A DNA stretch of 64,000 bases from JBBDJB01 sp040880125 (GTDB lineage: Bacteria > Planctomycetota > Planctomycetia > Pirellulales > JBBDJB01), in the NCBI GenBank assembly GCA_040880125.1, contig JBBDJB010000052.1, positions 124,001 through 188,000 on the forward strand, in the 5' to 3' direction. The position numbers were made by a program, and so were the translations under genes. The notes under the pieces were generated by a model that made no database searches, was not told where the DNA came from, and saw only the letters and a list, made by a program, of their open reading frames with translations. Shown piece by piece: positions 63,349 through 64,000 of the stretch (the stretch's first letter is position 1; each line of letters opens with the position of its first letter).

Positions 63349-63373
63349 CGTAGCTGAATTCGCAAGAACTCAG
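63349..63373 (+). repeat. 25-bp dispersed repeat
   Basis: CGTAGCTGAATTCGC... matches the reverse complement of 42865-42889 with two mismatches. Confidence 0.7.
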
Positions 63374-63395
63374 ATATGCTCTGGGTTCGGCTGAA

Positions 63396-63439
63396 CTCTC
63401 ACGAGTCCAGCTACGTGGCACAGACATTCCTGCCTGTGC
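63396..63439 (+). repeat. 44-bp direct repeat, copy 2
   Basis: Second copy of 63236-63279, followed by different sequence (no C/T palindrome after it), so this copy carries only the hairpin module. Confidence 0.8.
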
Positions 63440-63694
63440 ATCCGCAGTCGCTGTGTGTTGTGTCGGCATTGACGGTCGTGACGAATATCTCCCGGGGATT
63501 CGGCTCGTTCATCCTCACGTGCGGCGGCTCAGGCGGCCGATGTTAAACAATGCCGGTCACGGAAGATGAAGTGACTGCGGAGACTTCTCCGCGGTCGTCC
63601 GGACTGCCCTGTACACGGTCACCGCCGACCGCAGGGCGACACTTTGGTCAGGGAGGAGTAACGCCGCGAATCTCCCACTTGGCCCGGAAGTCCC

Positions 63695-64000
63695 GTGACT
63701 GAACCTACCCCCGGCCACCTACGCATCCACCGCGAAATCGCTGACGCGGCTGCCGCACTTGACACCGGTCCATCCGAAACGGTCGCCGAGTTCTGCGATC
63801 ACTTTCAACAGGCCACTGACTGGCCGCTGCGTTTTATCGCATCGTCTGCTGGCAAGTCCGATCCGCTGTGGTCCGCCCCGGTCAACCCGGGCGACGGAAC
63901 ATCTCCCGGATACCTCACGATCGGCCGCGGCCAGCAAACCTCATCCAAACCCAGTAGTATCGTTCGACTGGAAGCCGCCAAGCACCTGGCCGGCGCGTTT
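63695..64000 (+). CDS. N-terminal part of an unidentified protein (3' end outside window)
   Basis: The frame from GTG 63695 is open to the end of the window (102 codons, VTEPTPGHLRIHREIADAAA...). GGAAG precedes the GTG by five bases. The visible part is helical then mixed (LRIHREIADAAAALDTGPSETVAEF, DWPLRFIASSAGK, GYLTIGRGQQTSS, SSIVRLEAAKHLAGAF). The layout, helix then a short sandwich-like segment then helix, might be the start of a sensor (GAF/histidine-kinase type) protein, which is a guess. No enzyme motif is visible. Confidence 0.45.
   Translation, partial: MTEPTPGHLRIHREIADAAAALDTGPSETVAEFCDHFQQATDWPLRFIASSAGKSDPLWSAPVNPGDGTSPGYLTIGRGQQTSSKPSSIVRLEAAKHLAGAF

Larger units (their letters stand above)
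63216..63694. other. Repeat-rich gap after the sulfatase operon
   Basis: 479 bases with no convincing gene. It contains copy B of the composite repeat (63255-63328), a 44-bp direct repeat (63236-63279 and 63396-63439) and the 25-bp element 63349-63373. The right end leads to the GTG start of the truncated gene. Confidence 0.6.

Overview
The window looks like a chromosomal segment of a Planctomycetes bacterium, most likely a Pirellulales-type marine or freshwater member. This is inferred from gene content, not from a marker gene. The signs are three secreted arylsulfatases, a PQQ-type beta-propeller protein that begins with a WPQ..GP..NG motif, Gfo/Idh/MocA oxidoreductases (one with a Tat signal), DUF5060 and DUF4185 secreted proteins, a free-standing RNA polymerase alpha C-terminal domain, a MoxR/DUF58/VWA cluster, a leucine-rich-repeat membrane protein and high-GC codon use. 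No phage genes, insertion sequence, transposase or CRISPR array was seen.

Layout. 1-2939: the tail of a cytochrome c'-like protein, glycogen debranching enzyme glgX, and a cold-shock protein with its terminator. 3409-4020: an LRR membrane protein. 4095-13237: a minus-strand run of uvrD/pcrA, mfd, a secreted PpiC-type isomerase, a CYTH protein and citrate synthase. 13560-15188: the solo alpha-CTD protein and the PQQ propeller. 15314-17684: a tightly coupled three-gene operon (DUF3592 membrane protein, arrestin-fold protein, small P-loop ATPase). 18010-21324: a secreted YRPV-repeat protein, polX and a PerR-like regulator. 21603-26542: a thioredoxin-like protein, then a pseudo-dehydrogenase, a DUF5060 glycosidase-like protein and a DUF4185 protein. 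26680-28323: tRNA-Cys, nth and dcd. 28355-34746: AAA+ ATPase, sulfatase, purU, ispG and a methyltransferase. 35056-42623: the MoxR/VWA cluster. 43330-44964: a Sua5 and low-molecular-weight phosphatase fusion, then rpiB. 44965-47375: a more A+T-rich accessory patch with an inverted-repeat element, a lipoprotein and a HEPN-domain protein. 47457-54570: a Ser/Thr kinase, small proteins, a large secreted GH-like protein and glycerate 2-kinase. 54793-58174: an ABC exporter whose two genes are separated by a repeat-flanked insert. 58458-63215: Tat-exported Gfo/Idh, two sulfatases and a second, mechanistically different rpiB. 63695-64000: the start of a truncated gene.

Two themes run through the window. 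Short palindromic repeats occur in most of the longer gaps: GTGGCACAGACA hairpins, CCCTCTCCC/GGGAGAGGG stems, GGTCCGC/GCGGACC stems and CCAACCGGTG palindromes. One such element appears to have inserted inside an ABC-transporter operon while keeping both stop/start overlaps. In addition, several genes have a -10-like hexamer six or seven bases before the start codon, which predicts leaderless or nearly leaderless mRNAs.

The best candidates for an undescribed system are the DUF3592/arrestin/ATPase operon, the HEPN protein in the accessory patch, and the insert in the ABC operon.
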